In this document: piece after piece, positions 1-13,400 of the stretch
How positions within the stretch are numbered: position 1 is the first letter of the stretch
Layout: each line of letters starts with the position of its first letter
The notes under the pieces: model-generated
Told to the model about the DNA's origin: nothing
The model's database searches: none
The model's input: the letters and a program-made list of their open reading frames with translations, nothing else
Position numbers and translations under genes: made by a program
Origin: Pyrrhosoma nymphula
Lineage: Eukaryota; Arthropoda; Insecta; Odonata; Coenagrionidae
NCBI GenBank assembly: GCA_963573305.1
Contig: OY754339.1
Coordinates: forward strand, 70,975,376 to 71,039,375
Direction of reading: 5' to 3'
DNA length: 64,000 nt

Positions 1-600
1 GCCTTCTAGTCCCTTTGGCAGCTACCATGTACCTCTAGTGCAGTACATCTAGTTTGGTACCACTTACCATGGAATTTCGAAGTGATTTTCTCTCTTCATG
101 CTCAAAAATAGTCCATACCCTCATGCTCAAAAGTAGTCCATACCCTCGCACTTTTAACAACTGATGTTTCCCCAGAAATGGGGGGCTTATCTTCGGGCAT
201 ATATGGTAACTAATGGCTTGGCCATGATTGGCATTTTCTATGAATGCTATTTTATATTAAGAGCAAACAACTGCTTTGTCATGCTGATAGTTAACATACA
301 GGCTGTACATTAAATTACATAATATTAATGAAATTTAAAACAAGTGTAAAATATAAAAGAAAGACCAAATGGAAAAATTGAGCCAAATATGAATGTTTTC
401 AGATAAAACTAACCAGTCATTGAACAAATGATTAGCGAACTCTGTCATTTTGGAAAGCCAAGAAAAATTCAAAGCTCCTATTTCACTATATCATATACAA
501 TTTGATGTTTGGGACTGAAAAGTGATTCCACAATCTATATCAAAAGTGTTATTAGTAAAAACCAATACTGATGGGTGGGACTGTCTTGCTCATTTCATTG
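1..600. other. AT-rich sequence, nothing recognised
   Basis: No coding pattern, RNA gene or repeat end that I can name. If the LLTP gene continues, this is one of its introns or lies beyond it. Confidence 0.4.
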
Positions 601-602
601 TA

Positions 603-2553
603 CAGTGTGTCCTCGTTTAACGTTGTCCCGTTTAACGTTGTTTCGCGATACAATTAAAACCCTTAATCGTTCAACGTCGTCAGTGCTTCGCGATAACGTT
701 GTTCAAATTTTGCGCAACAAAAAAAAATGAATAACGAATAGGAATTTGGCACATCTGATGCGTAATTTCCATTCGGCGGAAAAGTTTGACGTTAACTCCT
801 CATTGCGTGTGTCAAAAGTTCGCCTGAGTGACTAATTATTGCGTTATTTTGTTTCATAACTGTATGTTTGCTTATTATTTACTACGCTGTTATTGGGGGG
901 CAATGCATCGGGTGATTTAAAACTCAAACCAACGTTAGTGTACCATCTAGAATCGCATGGTATTAATAATACCATGTCCGAATGGTAGATCCAGGGGCAG
1001 ATATCTATGGGAAAAAATACCTGAAAATCCCATGCCGCCATAAGGTAGAACTGATGGAAGAAAAAGTTGATTTACTGCTGTTTGAGGTGAATCGAAAACG
1101 TGTTTTTCGTGTTGAATTAGTGTGTAAGAGGAAGTTTTCTAAACCCTCCATGATGCAGTAAATCGTCGAGGGTGATATTGTTCCTAAAAAATTGTTACGA
1201 AATAATAAAAATTTTGTACACAGCACCGAGTTTCCCTAGTTCACTCACTATTTTAATTGATATCCTACGTCTTCGCGATCGCAGCGAGCGAAATGTTTGC
1301 CCTTCACTGCATTCGGATGCGCACGCTCCCGCAGTGAAAGACAAAAATTTCTATTTACTCACAGGGAAGCCGGTGCTAACAGCACTAAATATCAGAAATA
1401 TAGGAGGGAAACCTGGTGCTTATTCTTTTAAAAATGCCTTTTCAGTTTGTTTCATCTAAGATATGAAGATCTCTGACTAGTGAAATCATCTGTTCGACTG
1501 CCCGCGTAATTAAAATACGCCGTGGTATTTGTATCATAGCGTCCAGTCTGGGAGAAAATTAATTTCACCTGCTTCCCGATCACCTTATACCACCTATTTC
1601 ACTTATATTGCTATGCTACATATACGCATTTACCTTTCGTTTGCTTCATAAATCCTTTTTCTTTCGTAAACTATTCACTTAGACCTGTGATGTGAATCTA
1701 CTTCTGGAGGCCATATTGGAAATACTGACCTTTTCCTCCTAGTTCCCCTAGATGGCGCAGTGGTCGAGCAGTGTCTTCATTTTCTATACCCACCGCCTAT
1801 GACTTTTCCCGCCTTCAACTTAAAACTATTCCCGCTTTTCGACGGCTTTATCACACTCAGGAGGGACGGGTAACCTCTCGGAGCTACCCTATAATCTTTG
1901 GAGGTACTTCATTCCACTGCCTCCATACGGAACTTTCATCACCAACTCGCCTCTCGCCGTAATTTTACACAAACCAATCAACCCGCAGGGCCGTTGGTTT
2001 AAAAGGGTATTCGTGAAAATAAAACGTAACTATCCGCCAAATAACCTATTTTTCTGTTCAGAAATGGCCTTCTCGACGCCGCGTACTGTCCCACCTTAGC
2101 ACCCTTGTTTCACTCCACAGACCCGCAACGTTGTTGGGGGGGTTGGGTAAGGCCATATTTCAGACGTGAATTTAGTCTGTATCCCTCTACCGGGACTTCA
2201 AAAAATCTCGCAATATGGCGTCAAAATATCACAAAAAATACGCGAATTTGGTCATTTTCAAACTTTATTTTCTCCAAAACTTTGAATCTCACGCCTTTTT
2301 TTCTTACATTTAATAAATGCGCATTCCTTTCACTTTCCTTTACCATTCATCGAATACCCCTTACTTTTCTACTATTCTCACACAAGAATTTCTCCCAGAC
2401 TGGATCCTATGATACCTTAACCATTGGTGAGTTTGGAACCGACTTTAATTTTTTACATTGTTTCTTATGGAAAATACTGCATCGTTTAACGTTGTTTCGC
2501 TTAACGTCTACTTTTTCAGGAACGAGTTAACAACGTTAAACGAGGACACACTG
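603..2553. mobile_element. TA-flanked TIR element, non-autonomous
   Basis: The ends are inverted copies of CAGTGTGTCCTCGTTTAACG (24 bp perfect) bordered by TA at 601-602 and 2554-2555, the signature of Tc1/mariner/pogo-type transposition. Inside, 1533-1560 and 2388-2415 form a second inverted pair around CCAGTCTGGGAGAAA, suggesting another nested element. The internal frames show no transposase motif. Confidence 0.8.
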
Positions 2554-2555
2554 TA

Positions 2556-3424
2556 CTGAATAATGATACCAAGATTCACAGAGATTGAAAAATGGCCAGC
2601 AAAAACCACATGGTAACCAGGAAAAAAATCATGTTTTGAATTGCCAAGATATAATGGCATTCAATGCTCAAAATATACAATTTTTCGGAATTGGTCGAAC
2701 TATCCATAAATTGTGTTTTTGGACTACTTGACGTGGATTAACCCTTGTCGTGTTTCACTATAAGGAGACTTTACCATATATAATGATAAGAGATGACAAA
2801 AAAATTGGAAATTTTGCAGGAGGATGAAATTACAATGTGCTGGAATCATACATTGTGTTTCTCGATACTGATAGGGACAGAATATCTGTCGGGAGAAAAT
2901 TATCTGTGGTGAAAAATGTTTTCATAGAAGCCATCACTCAAAAACAGGGTGCACATCTCACATGAGTGTTTATGGTTCATGTATTTATTTGACAATTCTC
3001 ATGATTTCCTCAAATAAGAAATTCTGATCATCAGTGACCGGAGGCTTGATTAAATCAATTTACTTTAAATGTTCGCACTTCATTTACTGCAGTCACCCAC
3101 ATGAATGCCAACCCAAAATTTGAGCAAACTTAATGAAAATTTTCAACAGTTAAAAAAAAAAATAATTTATTTTTTATCGTTATTTTTCTGCTGTGAGTTT
3201 TGAGCGTGAGACAGAAAGTTCCGAAGGTTGTAAGTTCCAAAATGAATTCCATCACGATACTCGTAATATTTTCTGCCGTACTTACATCTGGCGGCAGGAG
3301 CGGGAACTTGTTGATAATGAATACAATGAATACTGACTACACTCCCTGCTGCAAGATAGACACATGATTTATAGTACGTACCTTTCGTGCACATCGAAAT
3401 GAATAATCCTTGACCTGTTTTCAA
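2556..3424. other. Between two TA elements; no supported gene
   Basis: A minus-strand frame of about 85 codons at 3167-3424 ends in a stop and contains splice-like sites, but shows no LLTP or other family motif. The rest is AT-rich. Confidence 0.4.
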
Positions 3425-4134
3425 TACAGTAAAACCTCACAAAAACGAATTCGCTGGGACCGGAAAAATGACTTCGTTATACGGAGGTTCGTAAGTAAGA
3501 AGATTATATGCAGGTTGCGTAGTCTCAGGGGCCGCCGATATTTCGTGTTGCTTTCTGACGCAATTCACATTAATTTTGCAAGCTAGTTTTGACGGACATA
3601 AAAATGATTACTGTAATGCAGAATACGTGTCAGCGTTTGTTTCATTAAAATCAGCCCCAGCATTCTCTACATATTCGGCCTCAAACTCAGGGTCGCATAA
3701 TTTTCGCGCCGAGAATAGGGATGGAAATGACGTGCTTTTTGTAGTGCTTTAAACTAACATTTTTCGTACGACAATAAGTCAAAAACTTATAAAATTAGAA
3801 CCTCACGAAAAACAAAGCTTTGGTAACATTATCTCGGAACCCCCTCGCCCCCACAACATACGAAGAGTTTCAGATGAAAAATTTTAAAAAATTGTGTTAG
3901 AAATCTCCTGCCAAGACCTAAGATCCAGGCATCGCTGCTTTTGTTACGTTCGCTGTAGAGTGATCCGTAAGGGGCTCGACAGCAATGATAACTTCTACGA
4001 TGCAATGCTAATGACAACTTGCGGTGGTAAATATGTAGTAAATTTTTTCATATGTTTTAACAAAAATTTATTAATAATGATGCACATCAAAAAGTTATGA
4101 ACTGAAGGAATGAGTACAATTTTTGCATTCAAGC

Positions 4135-4679
4135 TAGAGATGGGCCACTTTGAAAATTACCACGGTAATTTTCGTAAATTACCATGGTATTTTTCGTAAT
4201 TTACCGCAACCCTTGAAAATTACCGTAATTTTCGGTAATTTTCAAGATAATTCACCCATGTTTGAGATAATTTTTCATACAGATAAATTCCCAAGATGTT
4301 CTTTTAAGCTAAGTCCACATTTCTGATGTGTTTAATTATAAATTTAGGAATGTTCATTTCATTTTTGGCATATTTTACTTAAATTATAACATTATTGAGT
4401 ATTTATTAGGAGAATATTCTTCTTTAAAATTTTTCATACTTTGACAAAAGAAAGCCAGATTGCATGTTGCTGCCGTATTTCTTTTTACAATTTTGAAAAT
4501 TATTCATAGATTAATGTTGTATTAGGTATGGTTTAAACATTTTATCCTCTCCCTTTTGCTATTGGCATTCTTATTTAACCATACATTTTCTGTTTAATGC
4601 TTGAAACTGAAAAATACTGGAAAATTACGGTAATTTTCGAAAATTACCGTAATATACCATGGTAATTTTCCCATCTCTA
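4135..4679. mobile_element. hAT-type MITE, copy 1 (nested)
   Basis: The TIRs are TAGAGATGGG and CCCATCTCTA, flanked by 8-bp duplications ATTCAAGC (4127-4134) and ATTCAGGC (4680-4687). Sub-terminal regions carry several AATTACCGTAATTTTC-type palindromic motifs. It is homologous over its length to the copy at 14853-15413. The 8-bp duplication indicates hAT-type mobilisation. Confidence 0.85.
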
Positions 4680-4708
4680 ATTCAGGCCATTCATTGGGAT
4701 CCTACTGA

Positions 4709-5996
4709 CAAGGGGAGTACACGACCGTTGGGTGGCCAATCGAGCTCAAATTTTCAGATTCGGTAGTTCATGATTATTAACTCAATATGCCGAAGCGAGA
4801 CGATGCACCTCCAGTAATTTTTTGAGAAAAATGCATTTAAAAATTGTAAAAAAGCAGTTGGTGGCCAGTGGATAAGGCAGACGACGGCGAAAGGGAAGGT
4901 CCCGAGTTCGATCCCCACTCACGGAAACTTTTTTTTACTTCATTTTTCAAGGTTTTTATTGTTTAAATTTTCATATATTCTTCTCTAATCATTGTTACTT
5001 CAATGAAAATATTTTTAAGGCAATTGTTTTAAATATTAGTGAGTCGTTAACAGGGTAGGTATAGGATAAAAGTCGTTGTGGCTGTGGAAAAAACACGTGG
5101 TGCCACAAATCATTTTGCTTTGCCTGCTTCTACAGCGACTATCATCCTGAAACATGCAAATCATAAATAAAGAAGTAATTGGAGTGGTTAGGTAGTGTAT
5201 TGGCCTTCCACATCCTAATTCTCTGGTACGAACTTTAGAGCATTCTGAAATTCCATCCTTGGGTGTAATATGGATAAAACCAATGGTTCAGCACACCCTC
5301 CGTCAGATGGGACGTTAAACCGTGGTCCCCTTGGCACCATTCGTTAAGAGTAGCCTAATGCCGATGCTGGGTTTCTATTCACTCTCCATCCTCTGATCCA
5401 AATCTCTAGCTGATCCATTCCCAATGGAAGCATAAGCAGTCTTTAGGGTGGATTTCACCCCCAATTACATATTCCAATGCCATTATTTTGTTCCCACCCC
5501 TATATATTTCAATTTATAATCGCAATATCCTAATATACCTTTAAATATAACAAATAAATATATTACCACCGTTGAAAAGGTTATTTTAGCCATTGCTCCA
5601 TTCCCTACCCTGTTAACGACTCATTAATATATAAAACAATTGCCTTATAAATATTTTTCATTGAAGTAACGATGATTAGAGAACAATATATGAAAATTTA
5701 AACAAAAACCTTGAAAAATGAAGTAAAAATAGTTTCTGTGAACGGGTATCGAACTCAAGACCTTCCCTTTCACAGTCAAATGCCTTATCCACTGGGCCAC
5801 CGACAACATTTTTGATTTGCCATTCTACAGAGCTAACACAGCCGAAGATGCTTTTTTACGATTTTTAAATGAATTTTTCTCAAAAATTTACGGGAGGTGT
5901 GTCGTCTCACTTCGGCATATTGAATTAATAATCATGAACTACTGAATCTGAGACTTCGAGCTCGATTGGCCACCCAACGGTCGTGTACTCCCCTTG
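4709..5996. mobile_element. Foldback-type inverted repeat whose arms carry tRNA-like modules
   Basis: The left arm (about 4709-5060) and right arm (about 5603-5996) are long imperfect inverted repeats with outer ends CAAGGGGAGTACACGACC. Each arm contains a tRNA-like segment with an A box (GGCCAGTGGATAAGGC at 4863 on the plus strand) and a B box (GAGTTCGATCC), followed by a T run on the left. The middle (about 5070-5600) includes GACGTTAAACCGTGGTCCCC. The pair could be two SINEs in inverted orientation or one element with tRNA-bearing arms. Confidence 0.7.
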
Positions 5997-6399
5997 TGAG
6001 AGCTACATTTTCGACGGAAAAAATCACCCGAACATTGTCACTGTATAGAGAAACACCGAACATTATTCCAATGTCATTGGTAATGTTACCTATAAATGTG
6101 GGAAAAAATTATTTCTGGCAACAAAATTTGTTAAAAAGAGGTAACTTCCATGTTTGGTCCCACGCGCGGACTTCGTTCTACGGAGGTTTCGTAATTATAG
6201 AGGTTCGTTACGGGAGGTTTTTTTGCATGCATTTTGTATGGGAATGTCCCGGGACTTGACATAACTTTGTAATAGGGAGGTTTTCGAAATATGGAGGTTC
6301 GTAATAGGGAGGTTTTACTGTATTAATACTCTTAGAAACAATTACAAAAGACAATACAATACGTAGACAACTAAAAATATAGGGAATCGGATTTCATAA

Positions 6400-7144
6400 C
6401 AATTAACGTATTGAACTTTGGAACATTTAAACTTGTCAATACCGAGCCTCTCACTTAGATACTCCGCTTTTGCCTTCATCGATGGGCCATTTATGGCAAT
6501 TCAGGCTGCTCTTTGCTGGCAAAAGCACAAGAAAAGGGCAGATTCTAACTGTGTATTTTCTCCTGGCTGCTTGGACATCCTTCGTGAAGCACTGCCGTGC
6601 CAAATTTTTCCTTATTCTTCAGAATTGTGAATAAGGTTGAGGAAGATATGCCAAATCGCCTCTCAATCTCACTTTTGTACCCATCACCACTTTTGAATTC
6701 ATTAATAATTCGAATTTTAGTTTTCAGATCCAATGAATTTCATTTCCCAGCCACGATGTTGTATCAGTTGGACTGAACTTAATAAAAACGTGGGAGGATG
6801 ACAAAAGAACAACGAAATGCATGAACTTACGAGAAATTTATTTGTGTGAATAAGGGCACGCCGTGAATGTCCGATATGAGCATCTGAACGTCATATTGTG
6901 CGGAAAAAATACTGCTAGCCATATAATTCCAATGACAGAGCACAAGTTTGTGCACGTTTTCCGAGATTGAAGCAGACATTTACCAGTCGTAATAGTAAAC
7001 GACCCCAGAGGAGGCTGGTTGTTGTCCTCGCTAATTCCAATTTGTTTACATGTAAATCATAGGGTTATAAATCGTTCTTTGGCAATCCCTCGCAAATTCG
7101 AGCTTCTCGTTATATGCCCTACTCGTTATATGGAACTTCTACTG
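6400..7144 (-). pseudogene. Tigger/pogo transposase N-terminal remnant with one TIR
   Basis: From 6733 downward the minus strand encodes MDLKTKIRIINEFKSGDGYK and RRFGISSSTLFTILKNKEK, the first CENP-B-type helix-turn-helix. After a frame change, KAKAEYLSERLGIDKFKCSK near 6480-6410 matches the second (Tc5-type) helix-turn-helix. The 5' terminus is the TIR CAGTAGAAGTTCCATATAAC ending at 7144 next to TA. The DDE catalytic region and the other TIR are missing. Confidence 0.75.
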
Positions 7145-7300
7145 TAGTTTGATATTTATTCTAATGGTTAACCATTGGTAATAATAATTAGAAATCATTA
7201 CATATGGCAGACTTCGGTTCCATTAGCTCTATGAATAAAGTTTCTCTTCACTAGTTCTTTAATCACTGCTCAGTAACCATTACTCCGTTCTTTCACTTAC

Positions 7301-7480
7301 CTCACCAGTGAACTCAAATTTTCGTAATGTAGTTGAATCAATTGCAGCTTCCACACAAGCAGCCGTGTGTGGTGAGAAATGAGCTATTTCAGGACTCCAC
7401 TCTTCTAAATTCCTGTCAGCACTGCATTCCGCATAAAATGGTTGACTTTTATCCGGGACAGGAATAGCTCTACCTGCAAG
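7301..7480 (-). CDS. LLTP exon 11 (last visible)
   Basis: Phase 0 requires the acceptor TTCTTTGAAG|CTT rather than the GCAG|GT four codons later; the donor is GAG|GTAAGTG. Sixty codons encode LAGRAIPVPDKSQPFYAECS, a short loop, then AACVEAAIDSTTLRKFEFTG. Vitellogenin-type proteins have a matching 'pfy.eC..d...ft..C..A...tTlr.y.f' element before the VWD region. No further exon or stop was identified below it. Confidence 0.75.
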
Positions 7481-10400
7481 CTTCAAAGAACAAAATCTTG
7501 AGCATCTCTTTATATGATTAGTAAACACATCACTATCAATCAGGGATACAAAAACCACATATACTAAGTAAATCATAAGCATTGTAGCATTAACCCACCC
7601 TCTCCGGAGATGCATGAATGCATAATTTAAAATGGAAAAAAATGCGAGTCCATTTATATACTTTTACCAGATTTTACTCTTATGAATGTTAAAAATAGTA
7701 TATGTATAAAGTTCTTTAGCAAGGGACACACAAGTGCCCGCATAAGAGTAACCTCTTTGGAAAATGTTGATTTGTTTTCCTCCAATAATAACGATTTTCT
7801 CACACTCTTGTTAGCTATAGCATTGTAAAGATTAGTTAGCATTAGTTAGTTAGCATTGTAAAGAAAAAAAATACAATTATACAGTTGATGAGCATGAGCT
7901 ATGCGACAATAATTGAAGATTGTTGCTATGTATGTATTAGGTTTTTTATTTTTTGAATTTTTATTGTACTTATTGAACTGATGAATCCTATACATATATG
8001 CAAATGTAACTATATGTCTTTGGGAGAATAAAACAATTATTATTATTATTTTAACTCTTTCAAGACAGCAGAATTTTCTCCTATGCATGTTTACTGATCT
8101 GAGTACCAAGAGACTCTTCCTTCCTCTCTGTATGGACCATTTTTGTTCAGCATCCATAGAGAAAGTTCTCACAGGTATACACTCACACTCCAGCTCCTAC
8201 CTTTTTCGACCCCTCCTATCGGGGACCTCGCCACTATCTTGGACTCCGGGGGCAGTTAAGCTCAACTCTTCGCAGGTTTACAACCTTCCCAGTGGCATGG
8301 ATAACGAGTAGTATAGTATTAGTGCATTAAAAACATTATTCTGATAAAGCAGATTGCAAAAAGTTTTTTTCATATTTTTAGTCAAATTTTCTTCCCTATA
8401 GTTACTCTACTTTTATTTGATAAAAAGTAAATAACTGACTAGTTAAGATATTGTGTGCAAGTATTATGAAAGCTTTTTTTAAATGCAGTTTTTAAAAGTA
8501 CATATTTTTATGACATACATATCTTATCCTAGCATCGAAAGTTAAAGCAGAAATGAAATATATAGATTTTTTGTTTTACACAAATATTGGGGTCTTCTAA
8601 TTTTGTTGTGGGAGTTACTTTATGGAACTGGATTTCCTCCGAGAACTTGGGGTTAACAATAAAACTTATTGTTACGGTCATGGGCAAGGGCTAAAGGTGG
8701 CATTTTTATCGTTGGCACCCCCAATAGCAAAATCCTGCGCACGCCTATGACATAGGTGCCAGGTGATTGGGGTCGCACATACTGTTAATAATATGGATGT
8801 CACTATCATGACATGAGGGGGGAAAGCACCCTTTGTAATGATCATTGCTGATAATCAACCCTTAAAAACTTCAGAAGTTACTGGAAAAATACTTTTCAAT
8901 AGATTTTCTCAAGAATTAAAAAAAAATGCCGACAAGAAAAAATATTTAAAGAATTTTGCTTTGTTTGAAAGTTTAACAGATGTAAGAATGCGTGCAAATT
9001 GTGCAGAAGTATGTATCTGTTAAACAAAAAAATGAAGCATTTGTAAAAAAGATACAACTGCAGAGGGTATTAAATACCATATTTCCTAGCCTATAATATG
9101 CATTTTTTCTCACAAATGCATTCGAAAGCCAGCCTGTGTCTTATGGAGCTGAGGCTAAAGCTATTTTTTTATGCATCCCATTTATGTTGCCATCAAAGGT
9201 GCCCCTCTCTCTTCTTTCACTGCAGATTGCGTTGGGGGTTAAAGGTGCACTCTCCATCTTCATTTTTTTCTGGGATTATACAATAAATAACTTCAAATGT
9301 AAAAGGCCTTTGTGCTGTTTTAGGTTTTCAGCAAATACATAAATAAAGTTTCTATTTTTGGATGTTAAAAATCCCATTTTTTCCCTATAAGTTGCTAAAA
9401 TTAATTAGATGTTATTCTTTAGGTTTCAGCAATTTTTAATAATTTGCTTTTAATTATTTTTGGGATCCATCACATTTGGTTGCTCATACACAATGGTATT
9501 TGGATGCACGATCACACTACCATCCCCCCATAAAATCTCACAATCAGTAATTAACACATTTAAATTAAAGAATAATTCAAATTATCAATAAAAAGACAAG
9601 GAAAAATTACTCTTATGCATGCATTCTAATAATCCAGGTAACTATCTACTGGGAGCATTAAAATCTAGTAAACACATGCGTGTTGTCCGAGGTTCCAAGC
9701 TTATGGATTAGTCTTTAATTTAAATTCAATTGTCAATTGCTCTCTTCTTGAAAGGGTGAACACATTATTTCATCGTGTCTACAGCATTTCAGATGCCAGA
9801 TCACTTCCCAAGGGGAAATGTCACCTCACCTCTACATTATAGAAAAATGTTTACCCAATAAAAATGATCCGTTAAAGGACCATAAATAAAGATAATGTAG
9901 CAAAAAATAACCAAATTCTGCTACAAAAAATACTGAGGAAAAACCAGTTGCATATGCCACAGAAACGCCAGAAAAGATAGGTAGATTACTTCGGAAGCAT
10001 AATGTGATAACCAGATTATCTAACTCTAAGAAAATAGGCAATGTTATCCCTAAGACTAAGGACAGGATTCCCAATGTCATGCACAAAGAAGTGAATAAAA
10101 TTATGTGCTCATTCTGGCAATGATACTTTGGCCAAACAGGAAGAGCAATAAGATGCAGAGCCAAGGAACATGAGAGGGCCACCGAAAAGAAACAGCTCCA
10201 CTTTTCCAATATTTCAGAACATGACTGGTCAGTACTAGGTCACAAAATTGACTTTGAAAACGTTGAAGTGCTGGCAAGAGAAAACCATTATTTACCAAGA
10301 GTCATTAGAGAAGCCATGGAAATAATGAAGAATGTGGTAAACTTCAACTGGGAATATGGTTACACCCTCAAGGCGACATGGAAGAGAGCAATTACAGTTT

Positions 10401-13400
10401 CAAATTAAAAATGAAGCAGCCATTGAAAATGCTCCTTAGCAACTAGCTACTCTTCACACAGCAGCCAAATCTCAATTAAAGACACCTCCAGGAAGAGAGG
10501 CCAACTATAATCAACCACACATGATGGATCCCGAAAATAATAAAAAGCACAAAAATGGATGTTCATTATAATTTTTTTCTTCTAAAATCTCACCGGGAAA
10601 ATCACAGTCAATGTGCATGCTCTGTGCCCTTGTGTTCTATATGCCAGGAATTACAGCTACTTGTTTAGTCTGGTATGTATTATATTTTTGATGCCATTGG
10701 AAAAACTCTCTCCAAACCGGAATTTCTGTTAACAGAAAAACCTTAATCCATAAGAGCGCAGGATAATACAGCTTTTACTCTACTTTCACAGTTTCCCAGA
10801 TTTCTTTGCTGGAAGCATGGTAAATAAATGCATCATTACCTTGAGAGTAAGTCCAATTTTGGGACACTTGTTGCCTATTATTGGTCCATATACAATATTC
10901 AAGGCTCCAGTCACTTCCTCCTCTTCTGGATCTCTTTGCCTCAGTGGATCAATCGGAGGCTCAGGAAAGTGAACTTCAAAATCAAAACACATCTACAAAG
11001 GTAATTAGATAATTGATATGTTATAGTACAAATCACAACAGTATATATATTTAAAAAAAAATGTGTTGGCAAGATTATTACAGATGAAAAAAAACTACCC
11101 TGTCGGAAGACTCAAGAAAAAATTTCCCCCTTGAAACTCAACTGAAACAGGGCTGAAACTTCCTTGAATCACACTGCCTTGCTTCTCCGCTGAAACTGCC
11201 TTGAAATTGAAACAAAACCAAGGGGGTTTGGAAGTGGGGTGGCAGCAGGTAAGCTGTGCAATAAAATACCTTGCAACTGCACTGGCACAGACCCTTGTAA
11301 ATATAATGGGCTGGCACACCCTTGTTGCCTAATTACCTGGCACTCCCTTGCTCTCTCCACTGAAACTCCTTTGCCCACAGCACTGAAACTCCCTTGCCTA
11401 CAGCACTGAAACTCCCTTGCCCACTCCCCTGAAACTCCCTTGCCCTCTCCCTCCCAAAATATAAAAAGGACATTTGCATTTTAAAGACTATGAATGTCAA
11501 TACTACGTGATGGCATGCTTAAATGTACCTATTTAATTATCCTACGTTATACCTACCTGACTATATTGTACCTATTTCGCATGTCCTACTATCCTACGGC
11601 TCTACACACATTTTCTCACACACATCACAGAAACCTCTGCGTCAAGAAAGTCTTATATATGTGGCCGCTTCTGAGGAATAATGTTACTTTGAGAACTAAC
11701 CTTTAAATGGCAATTCCGTGATAATATGAGGAAATACTATTACATCACGATAACAGTAATGTGGCATTAGTTAATTGAAACCTTGAAGCGCTATCGGGAG
11801 AAGGGAGTAGATTTTCTCGCCGATAACACCCGTAAAAAACAAACTCTTTCCAAGCTCGGGTGAGACAAATGAGGAAATCGAACGAAACACAAAGATTATC
11901 AATCAATAACTTAACTATCAATATATTTCACAAATCACAAATAGAACCAACCAAGTTACAAACAATTTACCCATAGGTCGAGTGCCAGGCGACCGTAATG
12001 AGAGTTTCCAGTCGGAAAATAATTAAAGTATACAAGTACGAGAGGTTGAGCTTCTCTCTTAAGTACAAAAACGACGAAGTCAGCAGGCTCACACAACGGT
12101 GTTACCTGGTCGCAGTCTTGCCAGCAGTAGAGGGCGAGCTCAGAGATGAGTCAGCTGAGGAGGGGGTCTCTCGACAAGGACGAGGTGGAATGGGTAAGCT
12201 CAGGATGTTGGCGATTGGTAGCCTTGGAGTGGAGGAAATAATGGGATGGGTGATAGATAGAGTGGCAGTTTTTAATTGGAGTGCCAGGAACTGTTTTCTG
12301 GCTTCGGCCGCAGAATACAGGATCACAGCCTTTGTGCCTTGGTCAGGATGACCGCATTTTTGGTATCCTTCCTCACTTTAGGGGCTATATAAACGATGCA
12401 GGACCTGGTGAGGGAACGGTGCGGCGAACGGTGTGGCAGAAGTCGTGGCAGAAGTCGCTGGCAGGAGTCGCTGCATTTTGGAGTCGTAGGCATTTTGGCC
12501 GTCGTTGGAGCACATGTCGTTAGTGCGCATGACGGGGCGTGCCTCGGGTAGGTCCTTCAGCTAAGTCCGGAGGGTAAATAGTCCGCAGAGGGGAAACTGT
12601 CCAAAGAGGGGAATTTGGCCACAAAAGGGGGTGAAAAATGCCACAACCTATATTGCCACATAGTAATGACTATTAATGAAATATTACTGAGAATAAACAA
12701 GACTTTTTCCAATTCCCTCAGGTTTGTTCACTTTTAAATCAAGACGTAACCAAGGGGACGTGTATAAACTAATCTACAGTGAGTAACGAAGGAGAAGGGG
12801 GTAGGGGTTCTCTCAAAGTAACGTAGCTGTTACAATGCTCCTGTTTAAGTTTCTTACAAATCAACATCGCATCCAATCGCGTCGACAATACTACAGAGTT
12901 TAACATGAGGAAGGGCGCGCGGGGTGTTTCAAACACCCCAAGCTTCTACTTTAACTCAATGTAACTGAACTATTGCTTCTACAATGTCGCAAGTCTTCAT
13001 ACCATCAAATTGCTAACATTTTAACCGAATCGCGGGTTAAGGTAGTTTGAGCGAAAAATCACTTCAACTAGAATTTGATGAATTTGGCCTCATTTTAAAG
13101 GAAAAAAAATTCATCTTTCCAATGATATCAAAATATAAACCCCTTGCCGAAATACTATTCGAGTAATTTGCCTGAAAATGCAATGTTTTACATGGGATAG
13201 ATAATTACGGCTGTGCACTCCAGAGGAAGAATATTTAAAAAATAGGAACTTCTAGCACCTAGATTTCGTCAAAAAACTAACGACTATCTCGCTCAAACCA
13301 CCTTAAAAAGCGACCTCATGACAAAACTTTTCTATCAACCTATCCCTAAAAATAAACTCAATACTTGAGAAAATATTTTTGAATAGAAAGATTCATTTGT

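Larger units (their letters stand above)
3427..6320. mobile_element. Tigger/pogo-like TA-flanked element, 2.9 kb, with nested insertions
   Basis: The terminal 12 bp CAGTAAAACCTC is inverted at the right end (GAGGTTTTACTG) with TA on both sides. Sub-terminal GGAGGTTCGTAA-type motifs repeat near both ends, as in Tigger/pogo families. No transposase frame remains; the interior is taken by a hAT-type MITE (4135-4679) and a large tRNA-bearing inverted repeat (4709-5996). Confidence 0.75.

Noticed and set aside
3167..3424. Minus-strand 85-codon frame with four cysteines, a stop, and nearby TATAAA and GTAAGT motifs, as a terminal LLTP exon or small gene
   Set aside because: No LLTP or VWD motif, the presumed acceptor abuts a transposon end without a good pyrimidine tract, and the TATA-to-TCAGT spacing is too long for a core promoter.
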